A stretch of 14,536 nt of DNA. Source: Methylovulum sp. (GTDB lineage Bacteria; Pseudomonadota; Gammaproteobacteria; Methylococcales; Methylomonadaceae). Both the position numbers and the translations under genes were made by a program. Below, piece after piece: positions 1-8,268 of this stretch. The notes under the pieces are model-generated. The model made no database searches. It saw only the letters and a program-made list of their open reading frames with translations, and was not told the DNA's origin. The DNA is taken from positions 1 through 14,536 of the forward strand of contig JAQTNZ010000014.1 in assembly GCA_028713595.1 (NCBI GenBank), written 5' to 3'. The first letter of the stretch is position 1. Each line of letters begins with the position of its first letter.

Positions 1-1175
<1,175 letters not shown>

Positions 1176-1344
1176 CGGGTAGGCCGCCACCTTTGCATGA
1201 TAGCCGCCTCTCTTGGGAACATAAATGGCTTGTCCGTACTCTTAAGTGGGGTCAACGGGTACGAAGAGGGGGGGGCGGGGCAAATCCGAAAACCTTCCAT
1301 GCCCGGCATAAAACGGCCAGGGCCGCTCAACATAATCGATAAAA

Positions 1345-1360
1345 TGTGATGTGCATCACA
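1345..1360. promoter_or_regulatory. CRP/Vfr-type binding site
   Basis: The 16 bases read TGTGAT-GTGC-ATCACA, that is TGTGA, six bases, TCACA. This matches the enterobacterial CRP consensus half-sites exactly, with A-rich flanks on both sides. Only the central base pair breaks the dyad. A possible dependent promoter downstream on the + strand is TTGCAT (1387-1392), 16 bp, TATAAC (1409-1414), which would put the site near -68, a class I-like distance. The controlled target is unclear: the nearest downstream gene (sulfotransferase) is 500 bp away. The site sequence is seen directly; the regulator and target are inferred. Confidence 0.6.
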
Positions 1361-1402
1361 AAACTATAAACTGAATCTTAAAGTTGTTGCATCGCACTGG
1401 AA

Positions 1403-1426
1403 GCGGCGTATAACCTTATCCGCCGC
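1403..1426. repeat. GC-rich hairpin GCGGCG/CGCCGC
   Basis: A 6-bp perfect stem (GCGGCG with CGCCGC) is followed inward by one mismatch and three further pairs (ATA with TAT), closing a 4-nt loop. No T-run follows on either strand, so it is not a standard terminator. It lies between the CRP-type site and the large inverted repeat and could be the 5' part of a structured transcript. Confidence 0.35.
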
Positions 1427-1502
1427 AAGGTAAGACAATTACCGCCGCACCAAGAACCGACAAAAAATAACGCCCCATTGGTTATGAAAACGATTTTTAG
1501 CT

Positions 1503-1644
1503 TGCCCCTAGCCAAACTTCTCATCGTTATACACAAGTCCGAAAAAGCCAATAAAATCAATGTCGTTTCTAAAAAGCTACTTTGCTGGTCCGTAAGTGGT
1601 TTTTGGATTTGTGTATAATGATGAGAGCCAAGCTTTGGGGGGCA
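1503..1644 (+). repeat. Large 142-nt imperfect inverted repeat / candidate structured RNA
   Basis: Read as RNA on the + strand, 1518-1545 pairs with 1600-1627 as 28 consecutive pairs, of which four are G.U (1518.1627, 1526.1619, 1537.1608, 1541.1604). After a small internal loop, CCAAA (1512-1516) pairs with TTTGG (1634-1638). After a 3-nt bulge, TGCCCC (1503-1508) pairs with GGGGCA (1639-1644). About 39 pairs in all enclose a 54-nt loop (1546-1599). On the opposite strand the G.U pairs become A.C mismatches, so the fold favours + strand transcription. A T7 run begins 27 nt downstream at 1671. It could be a small RNA, a MITE-like element, or a dispersed palindromic repeat; a single copy cannot decide. 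Confidence 0.5.
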
Positions 1645-1696
1645 TTCCGTATTGGCTGGATGATTATGGATTTTTTTAATAAATATGTAACATTCG

Positions 1697-1725
1697 TTAA
1701 TAATTGTGACTTTATACGTTAAAAT
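1697..1725 (+). promoter_or_regulatory. Weak sigma-70-like promoter candidate before sulfotransferase
   Basis: TTAATA (1697-1702), a 17-bp spacer and TAAAAT (1720-1725) lie in an AT-rich stretch. The -10 matches consensus at five of six positions; the -35 is poor. Transcription from here would give a leader of about 130 nt that carries the 1744-1783 hairpin before the sulfotransferase start. This is a motif match only. Confidence 0.22.
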
Positions 1726-1743
1726 ATGTGAATTTGTACCAGA

Positions 1744-1783
1744 CCCCAATCGGCAGCAGTCATGCCCTGCGTGACAATTGGGG
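1744..1783 (+). promoter_or_regulatory. Leader hairpin upstream of sulfotransferase
   Basis: CCCCAAT (1744-1750) pairs perfectly with ATTGGGG (1777-1783). Inside, GCAG (1753-1756) pairs with CTGC (1767-1770), giving a two-part stem. No T-run follows, so it is unlikely to be a terminator. A second G-run, ACCGGGGC at about 1788-1795, could compete for the CCCC strand and form an alternative fold. It does not match any riboswitch class I can recall. Confidence 0.35.
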
Positions 1784-1860
1784 AACTACCGGGGCAGAAA
1801 AGAAAAATTCGCCCTTACCGCAATTAAGCCACTGACAAACACAATTATAACAAGGTCATA

Positions 1861-2646
1861 ATGAACAAAATTCCGGAAATCTTTCGCAACTCCGTCATTG
1901 ATATAAAACGGTTAAATGCCTTGCAAGAACAGAAAGATCCGAAAAGCCGCTATATGATTGCCATGACACCACGCTCAGGCAGCACCTATCTTTGCGATTT
2001 GATGAGCCGGACGGGCTATTTTGGCCAACCCCATGAGCTGATTAATCAAGATAGGGTACCGAACATCCTGAAAAATGCACCAGGACGCAACCCTGATGAA
2101 TACATCCGTCATGTCATGCGTGACTTGCAAACCAACAATGGTGTCTCCGGCCTCAAGACCAGTTGGTTCCAATTTGAAAACTTTACAGGTTATATGAATA
2201 ACCTCAGTTATCTGTCCGATTTCAAATACATTTATCTGACCCGCCGCAATCTTGCCGCGCAAGCGGTATCCTTGTACAAGGCCACATCATCAGGGGTTTT
2301 CCATACCGATATGGAACATAGCCCGGAGGCCTTAGCCAAGCTGCATGATCTGGAATACGATTATGCCAGCATCAAATATTGGTACGACCACATTGTGGTA
2401 CAGGAAAAAGGCTGGCAAAACTATTTTTATGAAAACCGCATTTATCCCTTGTGTATCAGCTATGAGGACATAGAGGACAGTATACTTAAGGTGTTACAGC
2501 GCATCGCCATCTATGTGGGGGTGGAGCCTAATATGGTCTATATACCCATAGAAAGCTCCACTATCAAAAAGGTTAGCGACCATCGCAACGGCCAATGGAC
2601 GCGGCGTTTTGCCATTGAGCTGTCACTCAACCATCAGGCCAGATAA
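1861..2646 (+). CDS. Stf0-type sulfotransferase
   Basis: A 261-residue cytosolic protein of the Stf0 sulfotransferase family (PAPS-dependent transfer of sulfate to a hydroxyl, often on trehalose or other carbohydrate acceptors). The PAPS 5'-phosphosulfate-binding loop is TPRSGSTYL (residues 36-44). It is followed by TGYFGQPHEL, whose Glu59 lies where Stf0 carries its catalytic base. The 3'-phosphate-binding segment is YLTRRNLAAQAVSLY (from residue 125), followed by the typical SGVFH. The C-terminal DHRNGQWTRRF resembles the family end. The length equals that of characterised Stf0 proteins, so the gene looks intact. The start has AAGG (1852-1855) five bases upstream. It stands alone, with gaps of 685 and 173 bp on either side, and no PAPS-synthesis genes or glycan genes nearby, so the acceptor is unknown. 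Confidence 0.85.
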   Translation: MNKIPEIFRNSVIDIKRLNALQEQKDPKSRYMIAMTPRSGSTYLCDLMSRTGYFGQPHELINQDRVPNILKNAPGRNPDEYIRHVMRDLQTNNGVSGLKTSWFQFENFTGYMNNLSYLSDFKYIYLTRRNLAAQAVSLYKATSSGVFHTDMEHSPEALAKLHDLEYDYASIKYWYDHIVVQEKGWQNYFYENRIYPLCISYEDIEDSILKVLQRIAIYVGVEPNMVYIPIESSTIKKVSDHRNGQWTRRFAIELSLNHQAR

Positions 2647-2701
2647 GGTTCATGTCAGCCCCTACTAAGCCATTATAGGGAAGTGCCGCCCCCTTTAGCA
2701 T

Positions 2702-2731
2702 TTGTGCCAGACCTTAAGGTATGAATATAAT
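2702..2731 (+). promoter_or_regulatory. Promoter candidate for NuoM-like/DabA-like unit
   Basis: A consensus TATAAT (2726-2731) lies 88 bp before the NuoM-like start. The best -35 is TTGTGC (2702-2707) at an 18-bp spacing, which matches only its first three bases. No terminator for the preceding gene is evident in the 173-bp gap, though AGGCG and CGCCT arms separated by about 24 nt lie just before TTTATTTT around 2780. Confidence 0.25.
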
Positions 2732-2819
2732 GCCCATCTATTAGGCGTTGGCTGGGGACTTTATCTTCGCCCGCCTTTATTTTCTCAACCGCCTGATTAT
2801 ATCAGCTTAAAAGGCCAAC

Positions 2820-4289
2820 ATGATGGGGATGCTTAGCCTATTGCTCTGGACACCTGCACTCGGCAGCTTATTGCTGGTTTGGCTGCCAGGACACAAGCCT
2901 AATCTGTTACGTCTGGTCGCCAATGGGGTCACCACCACCGTGTTGGCACTCAGCGTTTGGCTGGTATACCGCTATGACCCCCAAAACCCAGCCTTACAGT
3001 TAAGCGAATATTTTGCCATCAACCCCACCTCCGGCAGCGCCTACTCGCTAGGCGTGGATGGCTTGTCCATGCCGTTGCTGATGCTGTGCACCTTACTGAC
3101 TTCGGTGGCGTTGCTGGCCTCCAAGCCAACCATCCATATCAAAGCCTACTATCTGTGCATACTGCTGCTGGAATTTGGGATGTTGGGCGTATTGCTCGCC
3201 CAAGACTGGGTGTTGTTTTATATTTTTTGGGAAATCACCCTGTTCCCTTTGTTTTTTCTGATTAGCCGTTGGGGCGGCAAACGCCGCCATGCCGCCAGCC
3301 TCAGTTTCGTTTTTTATACCTTAACGGGTTCGGTGTTCATGCTGCTCAGTTTATTGGCGCTCAGCCAATATCACTTGGAACATAGCGGCTCGTTAATGAC
3401 TGCGCTCGGACATTCCGCCAAAACTATGCCCGTCCAACAGCAAGTCTGGGTGTTACTGGGTTTTTTGCTGGGCTTTGGCATCAAAGTGCCGATTTTCCCC
3501 CTGCACGGTTGGTTGCCGCCCGCCCATATCCAAGCGCCCACCGCCGTCAGCATCCTCATCTCCGGGGTGCTGCTAAAAATGGCCGCTTATGGTTTGCTGA
3601 GGGTTTTGGTCATTCTCCCGGATGCGGCGCGGATTTTGCGGCCCTTGTTGGTGCTGTTGGCCTTGATCGGGATGCTCTATGGCAGCTTGTTGGCTTGGCG
3701 GCAAAGCCATTTAAAAGCCATGACCGCCTATCTGTCCATCAGCCAGATGGGCATGGTGTTGCTGGGTATCAGCAGCTTGAGCCAAGCGGGCATCCATAGC
3801 GCGTTGCTGCAAATGCTCGCCCATAGCTTGACGGTGGCGGCCTTATTGCTGCTGATCGGGCAATTGCAGCAACGCACGCACAGCCGCCATATCCAAGATT
3901 ACGGCGATTTGGCCCAGGCGATGCCACGCTGGTCTGTGCTGATGGCCGTCAGCTTGTTTGCCGCCATGAGCCTGCCTGGGACATTGGGCTTTATCGCCGA
4001 ATTACAAACCCTCACCGCCTTTTATCAGCAATGGGGCTGGCTATGGATTTTTGTCGTGCTAAACCTGCTGATCACGGGTGCTTACCTGATCCGTATCCTC
4101 AGCTTGCTGTTTATCAGCAACCAGCCAACCCGGCCGCTACTGGCTGATCTGCGGCCAATGGAAATGCTGGTGGCGGGGGTGTTGGTGGCGGCTATGGTGG
4201 CGCTAGGCTTGCAGCCAAGCCCCGTCTTGGCATTATCGGCGAGCACCGCCATCCATTGGCAGCATTTGCTCAATGACCCAAGCTTATAG
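2820..4289 (+). CDS. NuoM-family proton/cation-translocating membrane subunit, probable partner of the DabA-like protein
   Basis: A 489-residue polytopic inner-membrane protein of the antiporter-like (Proton_antipo_M) family, closest in motifs to NuoM/NdhD of respiratory complex I. NuoM hallmarks are GVDGLSMPLL near the N-terminus, Glu138 in FWEITLFP (the key TM5 glutamate), Lys222 in FGIKVPIFPLH, HGWLPPAH where NuoM usually has HTWLPDAH, Lys253 in LLKMAAYGLLR, LKAMTAYLSISQMG, and Glu394 in LPGTLGFIAEL. The ion-path residues therefore look intact. No other complex I gene is adjacent. It is followed after 8 bp by a DabA/DUF2309-like gene, as in dissolved-inorganic-carbon transporters, where the membrane partner DabB is normally NuoL-like. 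AAAAGG (2809-2814) supports ATG 2820 or the next codon at 2823. The role is probably driving CO2/bicarbonate handling with an ion gradient, inferred from context. Confidence 0.88.
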   Translation: MMGMLSLLLWTPALGSLLLVWLPGHKPNLLRLVANGVTTTVLALSVWLVYRYDPQNPALQLSEYFAINPTSGSAYSLGVDGLSMPLLMLCTLLTSVALLASKPTIHIKAYYLCILLLEFGMLGVLLAQDWVLFYIFWEITLFPLFFLISRWGGKRRHAASLSFVFYTLTGSVFMLLSLLALSQYHLEHSGSLMTALGHSAKTMPVQQQVWVLLGFLLGFGIKVPIFPLHGWLPPAHIQAPTAVSILISGVLLKMAAYGLLRVLVILPDAARILRPLLVLLALIGMLYGSLLAWRQSHLKAMTAYLSISQMGMVLLGISSLSQAGIHSALLQMLAHSLTVAALLLLIGQLQQRTHSRHIQDYGDLAQAMPRWSVLMAVSLFAAMSLPGTLGFIAELQTLTAFYQQWGWLWIFVVLNLLITGAYLIRILSLLFISNQPTRPLLADLRPMEMLVAGVLVAAMVALGLQPSPVLALSASTAIHWQHLLNDPSL

Positions 4290-4297
4290 GCAAACCG

Positions 4298-6223
4298 ATG
4301 CGCACATCAACGGCACAAACCGCCAGCTACTATAACCAGGTCATCGAAATACTTGCCCAGTTGGGTAAAACAGCTGATAACCCAAGACCTCTAGCCTTAC
4401 CAGAAACGCGCTACCGCCAACTGTACCAACAACAGCGTATCACCCGCCACGACATTGCCACCGCGTTCGGCCAGCATCCCCATTTGCAACCGGAACAAAC
4501 TGTTTGTGCCTTAAGTGCCCGTAAGATCAGCCGCCAAGACATTTACCAAGCGGCGCTCTTATTTGACCTATCCGCGCCCAGCACTAACCAGCTTGCCTGG
4601 TTGCGTGATGAAATGGCCACATTTAAGCGGATACAGCCAGATGTGCCGGCCACGCCACGCCAGCAGTTATTGGCAGGTGGCGATGAAGCCAGTGCTATCC
4701 AAGCCTTATGGGACGCTTTGCTGGACAAGCTCGAATGCACCCCCTTAGAAGAGGATGTGCAGCCCGATGACGTGAATATCGGCCCAGTCCACGCCGTTTT
4801 ACGGCAATTGGCCAGCACCGAACTGGCCCGCTTACTGGCCGGCTTAGGCGATCTGCACAGCCTTAAAGATTTTGTCCGCGCCTTAAGCGGCGTGGATATT
4901 CTCGATGCCGTACATCAGCATTTGCAACAGGTTTGCGCGGCGGTGCTGGCGGCTAATGGCGCATGGACAACACCTGCCCATCAACAACAGGGTTTATATG
5001 GTTTATGGCGCACTCTAGCCCGTCAGGATGCCAGCCTGTTTTTACATCAATTGCCTGACTGGCAAAATATTATTGCCGACTTGCCCGATGATGCAGTGAC
5101 GGCCATTGTCCAACAATTGCAATGCCTTGAGCTAGCACCCGCGCAATGGCCCGCTTATCTGCGCCGATTAAGCCAAGAACTGCCTGATTGGCCGCAGCCT
5201 TTGCGCCCCTTGGGCGAGATGCCGGCACACACGGACATGTTGGCGATACGCCTGACGCTGGACAGGCTATGGTTGAACCAAGTCTGCCATGACGTGTGGA
5301 AAATCGAAGCCAAAGTCGGCTCCTTACACAATTATTTCCAAAAAAACCAGTCTGAATTCTGGGTGCGCCTACAACTATACCAAGGCCAATTACCCGAATA
5401 CCTCAACCAACAAGCCCAAGCCCTGATTATCCGCTCCGGCTCCGAACGCCAATGCCGCACCGATTGGCAACAATTGGCGGATGCGCTGGTGCTTAGGCAA
5501 CGCCGTTTGGCCCGCGTACCCGACCAAGAAACAGGTAGTTGGCAGCTGTTCCGGCTTTGCCAACATTTGGGGCTAAACGCGGATGTCTTGCAGACCCTGG
5601 AAAAAACCGACTTGCTGGCCTTGTTATCGGTAGTGGATGGCTTTAACTGGGACGAGCGGGAAAAAATCTGGCGTTGTGCTGACCAACACCATTATTGGCA
5701 AGCCTTGCGGGCGGCGCTCCCTAGCCAACAGGGCTTACCTGACCTGCACATCATCCACCAAGAAGATTGCCTGGTAACAAGGCCGCTAGTTGTCCCCCAA
5801 CCAAGTTCCGGCCTTAAACAGTTATGCCAGCCCACCCAATGCTATGGGCAACCGTTATTGGCCTATTTATCGCTTTATCTTTGTGCACCCATACTGTTAG
5901 CCAAGGTTTTGGCAAACATTTTGTTGCCTGCTTCATTCCCTCAATCCGCACTTACCGGTGCAAACACCGATCACGATATCCATAGCCTCGCCCAGTTTTT
6001 GCAGCAGGCAGGTTTGGCGCAACACGGTGCTGATTTTGTAATTTTGGTCGCTTCTGAATGCCTTGACGGGCAATACGGCCAAAATCGGCGGCAGGATTTC
6101 AAGTCGCTGGCAAAACGGCTTAACCAACCTGATATACGTATGCAATTAACCCGACACGGCATTTTTATTCCTGCCAATACTTGGTTTCTGGCCGTTGATT
6201 ATGACACAATGCCCATACTGTGA
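4298..6223 (+). CDS. DabA/YbcC (DUF2309)-like protein, short and lacking zinc-site motifs
   Basis: A 641-residue soluble protein that I assign to the DabA/YbcC family from several conserved stretches: YRQLYQQQRITRHDIATA (residues about 33-50), QQGLYGLWRTLARQD, then LPDDAVTAIVQQL and WPAYLRRLSQELPDWPQPLR, then WRCADQHHYWQALRAAL (about 458-474), and near the C-terminus FKSLAKRLNQPDIR through HGIFIPANTWFLA. In true DabA these frame a beta-carbonic-anhydrase-like zinc site formed by a CIDVRSE motif and an HGH...ALDCGACGG segment. Neither motif is present. The loop after VILV (to residue 584) is about 14 residues short, the stretch between HHYW and VILV is about 90 short, and the protein stops just after NTWFLA, about 200 residues before the usual end. 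The downstream DNA shows no frame continuing the family. No internal frameshift is seen. An ATAGG lies 7 bases before the ATG. It could be a non-catalytic paralogue or a decaying gene. Confidence 0.75.
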   Translation: MRTSTAQTASYYNQVIEILAQLGKTADNPRPLALPETRYRQLYQQQRITRHDIATAFGQHPHLQPEQTVCALSARKISRQDIYQAALLFDLSAPSTNQLAWLRDEMATFKRIQPDVPATPRQQLLAGGDEASAIQALWDALLDKLECTPLEEDVQPDDVNIGPVHAVLRQLASTELARLLAGLGDLHSLKDFVRALSGVDILDAVHQHLQQVCAAVLAANGAWTTPAHQQQGLYGLWRTLARQDASLFLHQLPDWQNIIADLPDDAVTAIVQQLQCLELAPAQWPAYLRRLSQELPDWPQPLRPLGEMPAHTDMLAIRLTLDRLWLNQVCHDVWKIEAKVGSLHNYFQKNQSEFWVRLQLYQGQLPEYLNQQAQALIIRSGSERQCRTDWQQLADALVLRQRRLARVPDQETGSWQLFRLCQHLGLNADVLQTLEKTDLLALLSVVDGFNWDEREKIWRCADQHHYWQALRAALPSQQGLPDLHIIHQEDCLVTRPLVVPQPSSGLKQLCQPTQCYGQPLLAYLSLYLCAPILLAKVLANILLPASFPQSALTGANTDHDIHSLAQFLQQAGLAQHGADFVILVASECLDGQYGQNRRQDFKSLAKRLNQPDIRMQLTRHGIFIPANTWFLAVDYDTMPIL

Positions 6224-6540
6224 TGGTCATAGCTATTGGTGGTTTGGTGGCCTTGAACTAGACCTTAAGTATTCCGCAGCCAGCTTGCTTAAGCCCACCC
6301 GGCACCTTATTAACCCTATAGTTCATGCCCTTGTCATTCAATCGCTTATCTGTAGCAAAATCCCATAATTATGGTATAAATGCACTTATGATCCGTCCTG
6401 ACAAGCTCGCCCAACATTAGCAAGACTGCCAAAAGCACACGGCATAAAGCCTAACCCAAACTTCCTACGTTAACCAACTTTGGCCCAAAGCCATTGGCAT
6501 ACCCAGCGCCAAGCGTTGCCATACCATTAAGAAGATACCA
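6224..6540. other. 317-bp gap before msrB with promoter region
   Basis: No credible gene is present; only very short frames exist, including a 12-codon one that overlaps the DabA-like stop (ATG at 6222). No remnant of the missing DabA C-terminus is visible. The useful content is a 12-bp palindrome joined to an extended -10 at 6363-6380. A clear terminator for the upstream unit was not found. Confidence 0.6.
6363..6380 (+). promoter_or_regulatory. Extended -10 promoter with abutting 12-bp palindrome, upstream of msrB
   Basis: TGGTATAAA (6372-6380) is an extended -10 element. The 12 bases just before and overlapping its TG, CCATAATTATGG (6363-6374), form a perfect palindrome, a position where a repressor could block RNA polymerase. 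The -35 region (GTAGCA, 6352-6357) is poor, as is common with extended -10 promoters. Transcription would start near 6387, leaving a leader of about 154 nt before msrB. Confidence 0.35.
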
Positions 6541-6957
6541 ATGACCGACAAACAGCACCCTGACGATAAGCAAACACCTTTAAACACAGAGGAAACCGCT
6601 AGGCTCACCCCCGAACAATACTCCATTTGCCGCCTGAAAGGCACTGAGCCGCCTTTTACCGGCAAATATGTCGATTGCAAAAAGGTGGGGGTATACCATT
6701 GCGTGTGCTGTGGCAACGCCTTATTTGCATCGGCCACCAAATATGATTCCGGGTCGGGCTGGCCCAGCTTTTGGGATGTGCTGTCCGCCACCAGCGTCAC
6801 CGAACACAGCGATACCAGTTACGGTATGCGCCGTGTTGAAGTCATCTGCCAACAATGCGCCGCCCATTTGGGCCACGTTTTTACCGACGGTCCTGCCCCG
6901 ACAGGTTTGCGTTACTGTATCAACTCCGCGGCCCTTAATCTACACGAAACCTTATGA
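6541..6957 (+). CDS. msrB: Peptide-methionine (R)-S-oxide reductase
   Basis: A 138-residue cytosolic MsrB that reduces methionine-R-sulfoxide in proteins back to methionine. The structural zinc ligands are two CxxC pairs, Cys54/Cys57 (HCVCCG) and Cys103/Cys106 (CQQC). The catalytic cysteine is Cys126 in RYCINSAAL. The substrate pocket motif SGSGWPSFW and the [10 protein letters not shown] strand are conserved. Ser72 occupies the GxGW position where many homologues have a resolving cysteine, so recycling may use another cysteine or thioredoxin directly. Length is normal and there is no signal peptide. A weak AAGAAG precedes the ATG. The stop overlaps the next start as ATGA, so it is probably translationally coupled to the aminopeptidase and heads the five-gene run. 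Confidence 0.95.
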   Translation: MTDKQHPDDKQTPLNTEETARLTPEQYSICRLKGTEPPFTGKYVDCKKVGVYHCVCCGNALFASATKYDSGSGWPSFWDVLSATSVTEHSDTSYGMRRVEVICQQCAAHLGHVFTDGPAPTGLRYCINSAALNLHETL

Positions 6958-8255
6958 ACGCCCATACCTATACCCGGCAATTGTTAGATTTCATTGATGC
7001 CAGCCCCAGCCCTTGGCATGTGGCGGCTAACGTGGTGCTGCACTTACAAGACTGTGGTTTTGCGGCACTGGATGAAACCGTGCCTTGGCAACTGCACACA
7101 GGTGGACGTTATTATGTTATCCGTGACGACTCGTCCATCATCTTCTTTGCACTCGGCTCCCAACCCCTAACGGACACCGGCTTTAAAATCCTCGGCGCCC
7201 ATACTGATTCGCCAGGTTTGCGGATTAGGCCCAATGCCGGCAGTTGTATGGACAGCTTCGTACGCTTAGGTGTGGAAATTTATGGCGGGCCCATTTTAGC
7301 CACCTTTACCGATCGTGATTTAAGCTTGGCCGGACGGGTCAGTCATAAAACCCCAGAGGGGGAAATCGCCAACACCTTGGTGCGGTTTGACCAAGCCTTG
7401 CTCAGATTACCCAATCTGGCCATCCACTTGAACCGTGGTGTCAATGACGAGGGCTTAAAGCTGCATAAGCAGAACGAGCTTCCCCTGCTCTTAAGCAAAT
7501 GGACACAAGAACAACTGCCACCGGATTATTTTTCGGGCTTGTTACAAGAACAAGCCAATATCGGCAACCAACAAATCCTCGCCTGGGATTTGGCGGTTTA
7601 CGATACCCAGCCCGGCGCATTTTGGGGCGCCAACCAAGAGTTTTATGCCAATAGCCAATTGGATAATCTCGCCTCTTGCCATGCGGGACTGACCGCGATG
7701 CTGGACGCGGCGGTATTGGACAGCGGCAATACCGTCGTGTGTGCGTTTTTCGACCATGAAGAAATTGGCAGCGAAAGCCATAAGGGCGCCGCCGGCAGTT
7801 TTCTGCCGGATATTCTCAACCGTATTGCCCTAGCCACCGATACCGGACCGGAAGCTTACCTCCAAGCCTTGGCACAAAGCGTTATGGTCAGCGCCGACAT
7901 GGCCCACGCTTACCATCCCAATTTCCCGTTGGCTTACGAACCCGAACATAAGGCTATCGTCAATAATGGCCCGGTCATTAAAGTCAATGCCAGCCGCCGC
8001 TATAGCAGCGAAAGCGGTTCCGAAGCCTTATTCGCCCATTACTGCCAAGAAGCCGGGATACCTTACCAATATTATTCACACCGCTGTGACCTGCCTTGCG
8101 GCAGCACCATCGGCCCGATTACGTCAGCTAAGTTAGGCATACCTTGCGTTGATGTCGGCAACCCCATGTGGGCTATGCACAGTCTCCGCGAAAGCGCTGG
8201 GGTACTGGATCACAATTATATGATTTTGGTCTTGAAAAGGTTTTTTTGCGGTTAG
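6954..8255 (+). CDS. apeB: M18-family aminopeptidase (aspartyl aminopeptidase type)
   Basis: A 433-residue cytosolic metallopeptidase of family M18, which removes N-terminal (typically acidic) residues from peptides using two metal ions. Visible metal and catalytic residues: His83 in GAHTDSPG, Asp267 with Glu269/Glu270 in FDHEEIGS, Asp315 in [11 protein letters not shown], and His409 in [11 protein letters not shown]. The tract [12 protein letters not shown] and the expected full length (430 residues is typical) support an intact enzyme. The start overlaps the msrB stop by four bases with no good SD of its own, implying coupling. The next gene begins 13 bp after the stop. Pairing a methionine-oxide reductase with a peptidase suggests a protein repair and turnover theme, which is inference. 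Confidence 0.95.
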   Translation: MNAHTYTRQLLDFIDASPSPWHVAANVVLHLQDCGFAALDETVPWQLHTGGRYYVIRDDSSIIFFALGSQPLTDTGFKILGAHTDSPGLRIRPNAGSCMDSFVRLGVEIYGGPILATFTDRDLSLAGRVSHKTPEGEIANTLVRFDQALLRLPNLAIHLNRGVNDEGLKLHKQNELPLLLSKWTQEQLPPDYFSGLLQEQANIGNQQILAWDLAVYDTQPGAFWGANQEFYANSQLDNLASCHAGLTAMLDAAVLDSGNTVVCAFFDHEEIGSESHKGAAGSFLPDILNRIALATDTGPEAYLQALAQSVMVSADMAHAYHPNFPLAYEPEHKAIVNNGPVIKVNASRRYSSESGSEALFAHYCQEAGIPYQYYSHRCDLPCGSTIGPITSAKLGIPCVDVGNPMWAMHSLRESAGVLDHNYMILVLKRFFCG

Positions 8256-8268
8256 AAATGTCTATACT

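Larger units (their letters stand above)
1176..1860. other. 685-bp gene-free, structure-rich intergenic region
   Basis: I see no credible protein gene here. One 123-codon minus-strand frame (1378-1749) is open, but it has no recognisable domain, no good ribosome site, and runs through the inverted repeats. The stretch holds a G8 run followed by C and G4 (1268-1280), a CRP-type site (1345-1360), a GC-rich hairpin (1403-1426), a 142-nt inverted repeat (1503-1644), a T7 run (1671-1677), an AT-rich stretch with a weak sigma-70-like promoter (1697-1725), and a leader hairpin (1744-1783). No clear Rho-independent terminator follows guaB. Confidence 0.7.

Noticed and set aside
1228..1262. CGTAC/GTACG inverted repeat after guaB as a terminator
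   Set aside because: Only a 5-bp stem with a long loop, followed by a G-run rather than T-run.
1378..1749. 123-codon minus-strand open frame in the guaB-sulfotransferase gap
   Set aside because: No recognisable domain, no convincing SD, and it is read straight through the large inverted repeat; more likely a chance open frame.
6224..6540. Possible continuation of the DabA-like C-terminal domain by frameshift
   Set aside because: All forward frames meet stops quickly and show no family motifs, and the gap is too short for the missing 200 or so residues.
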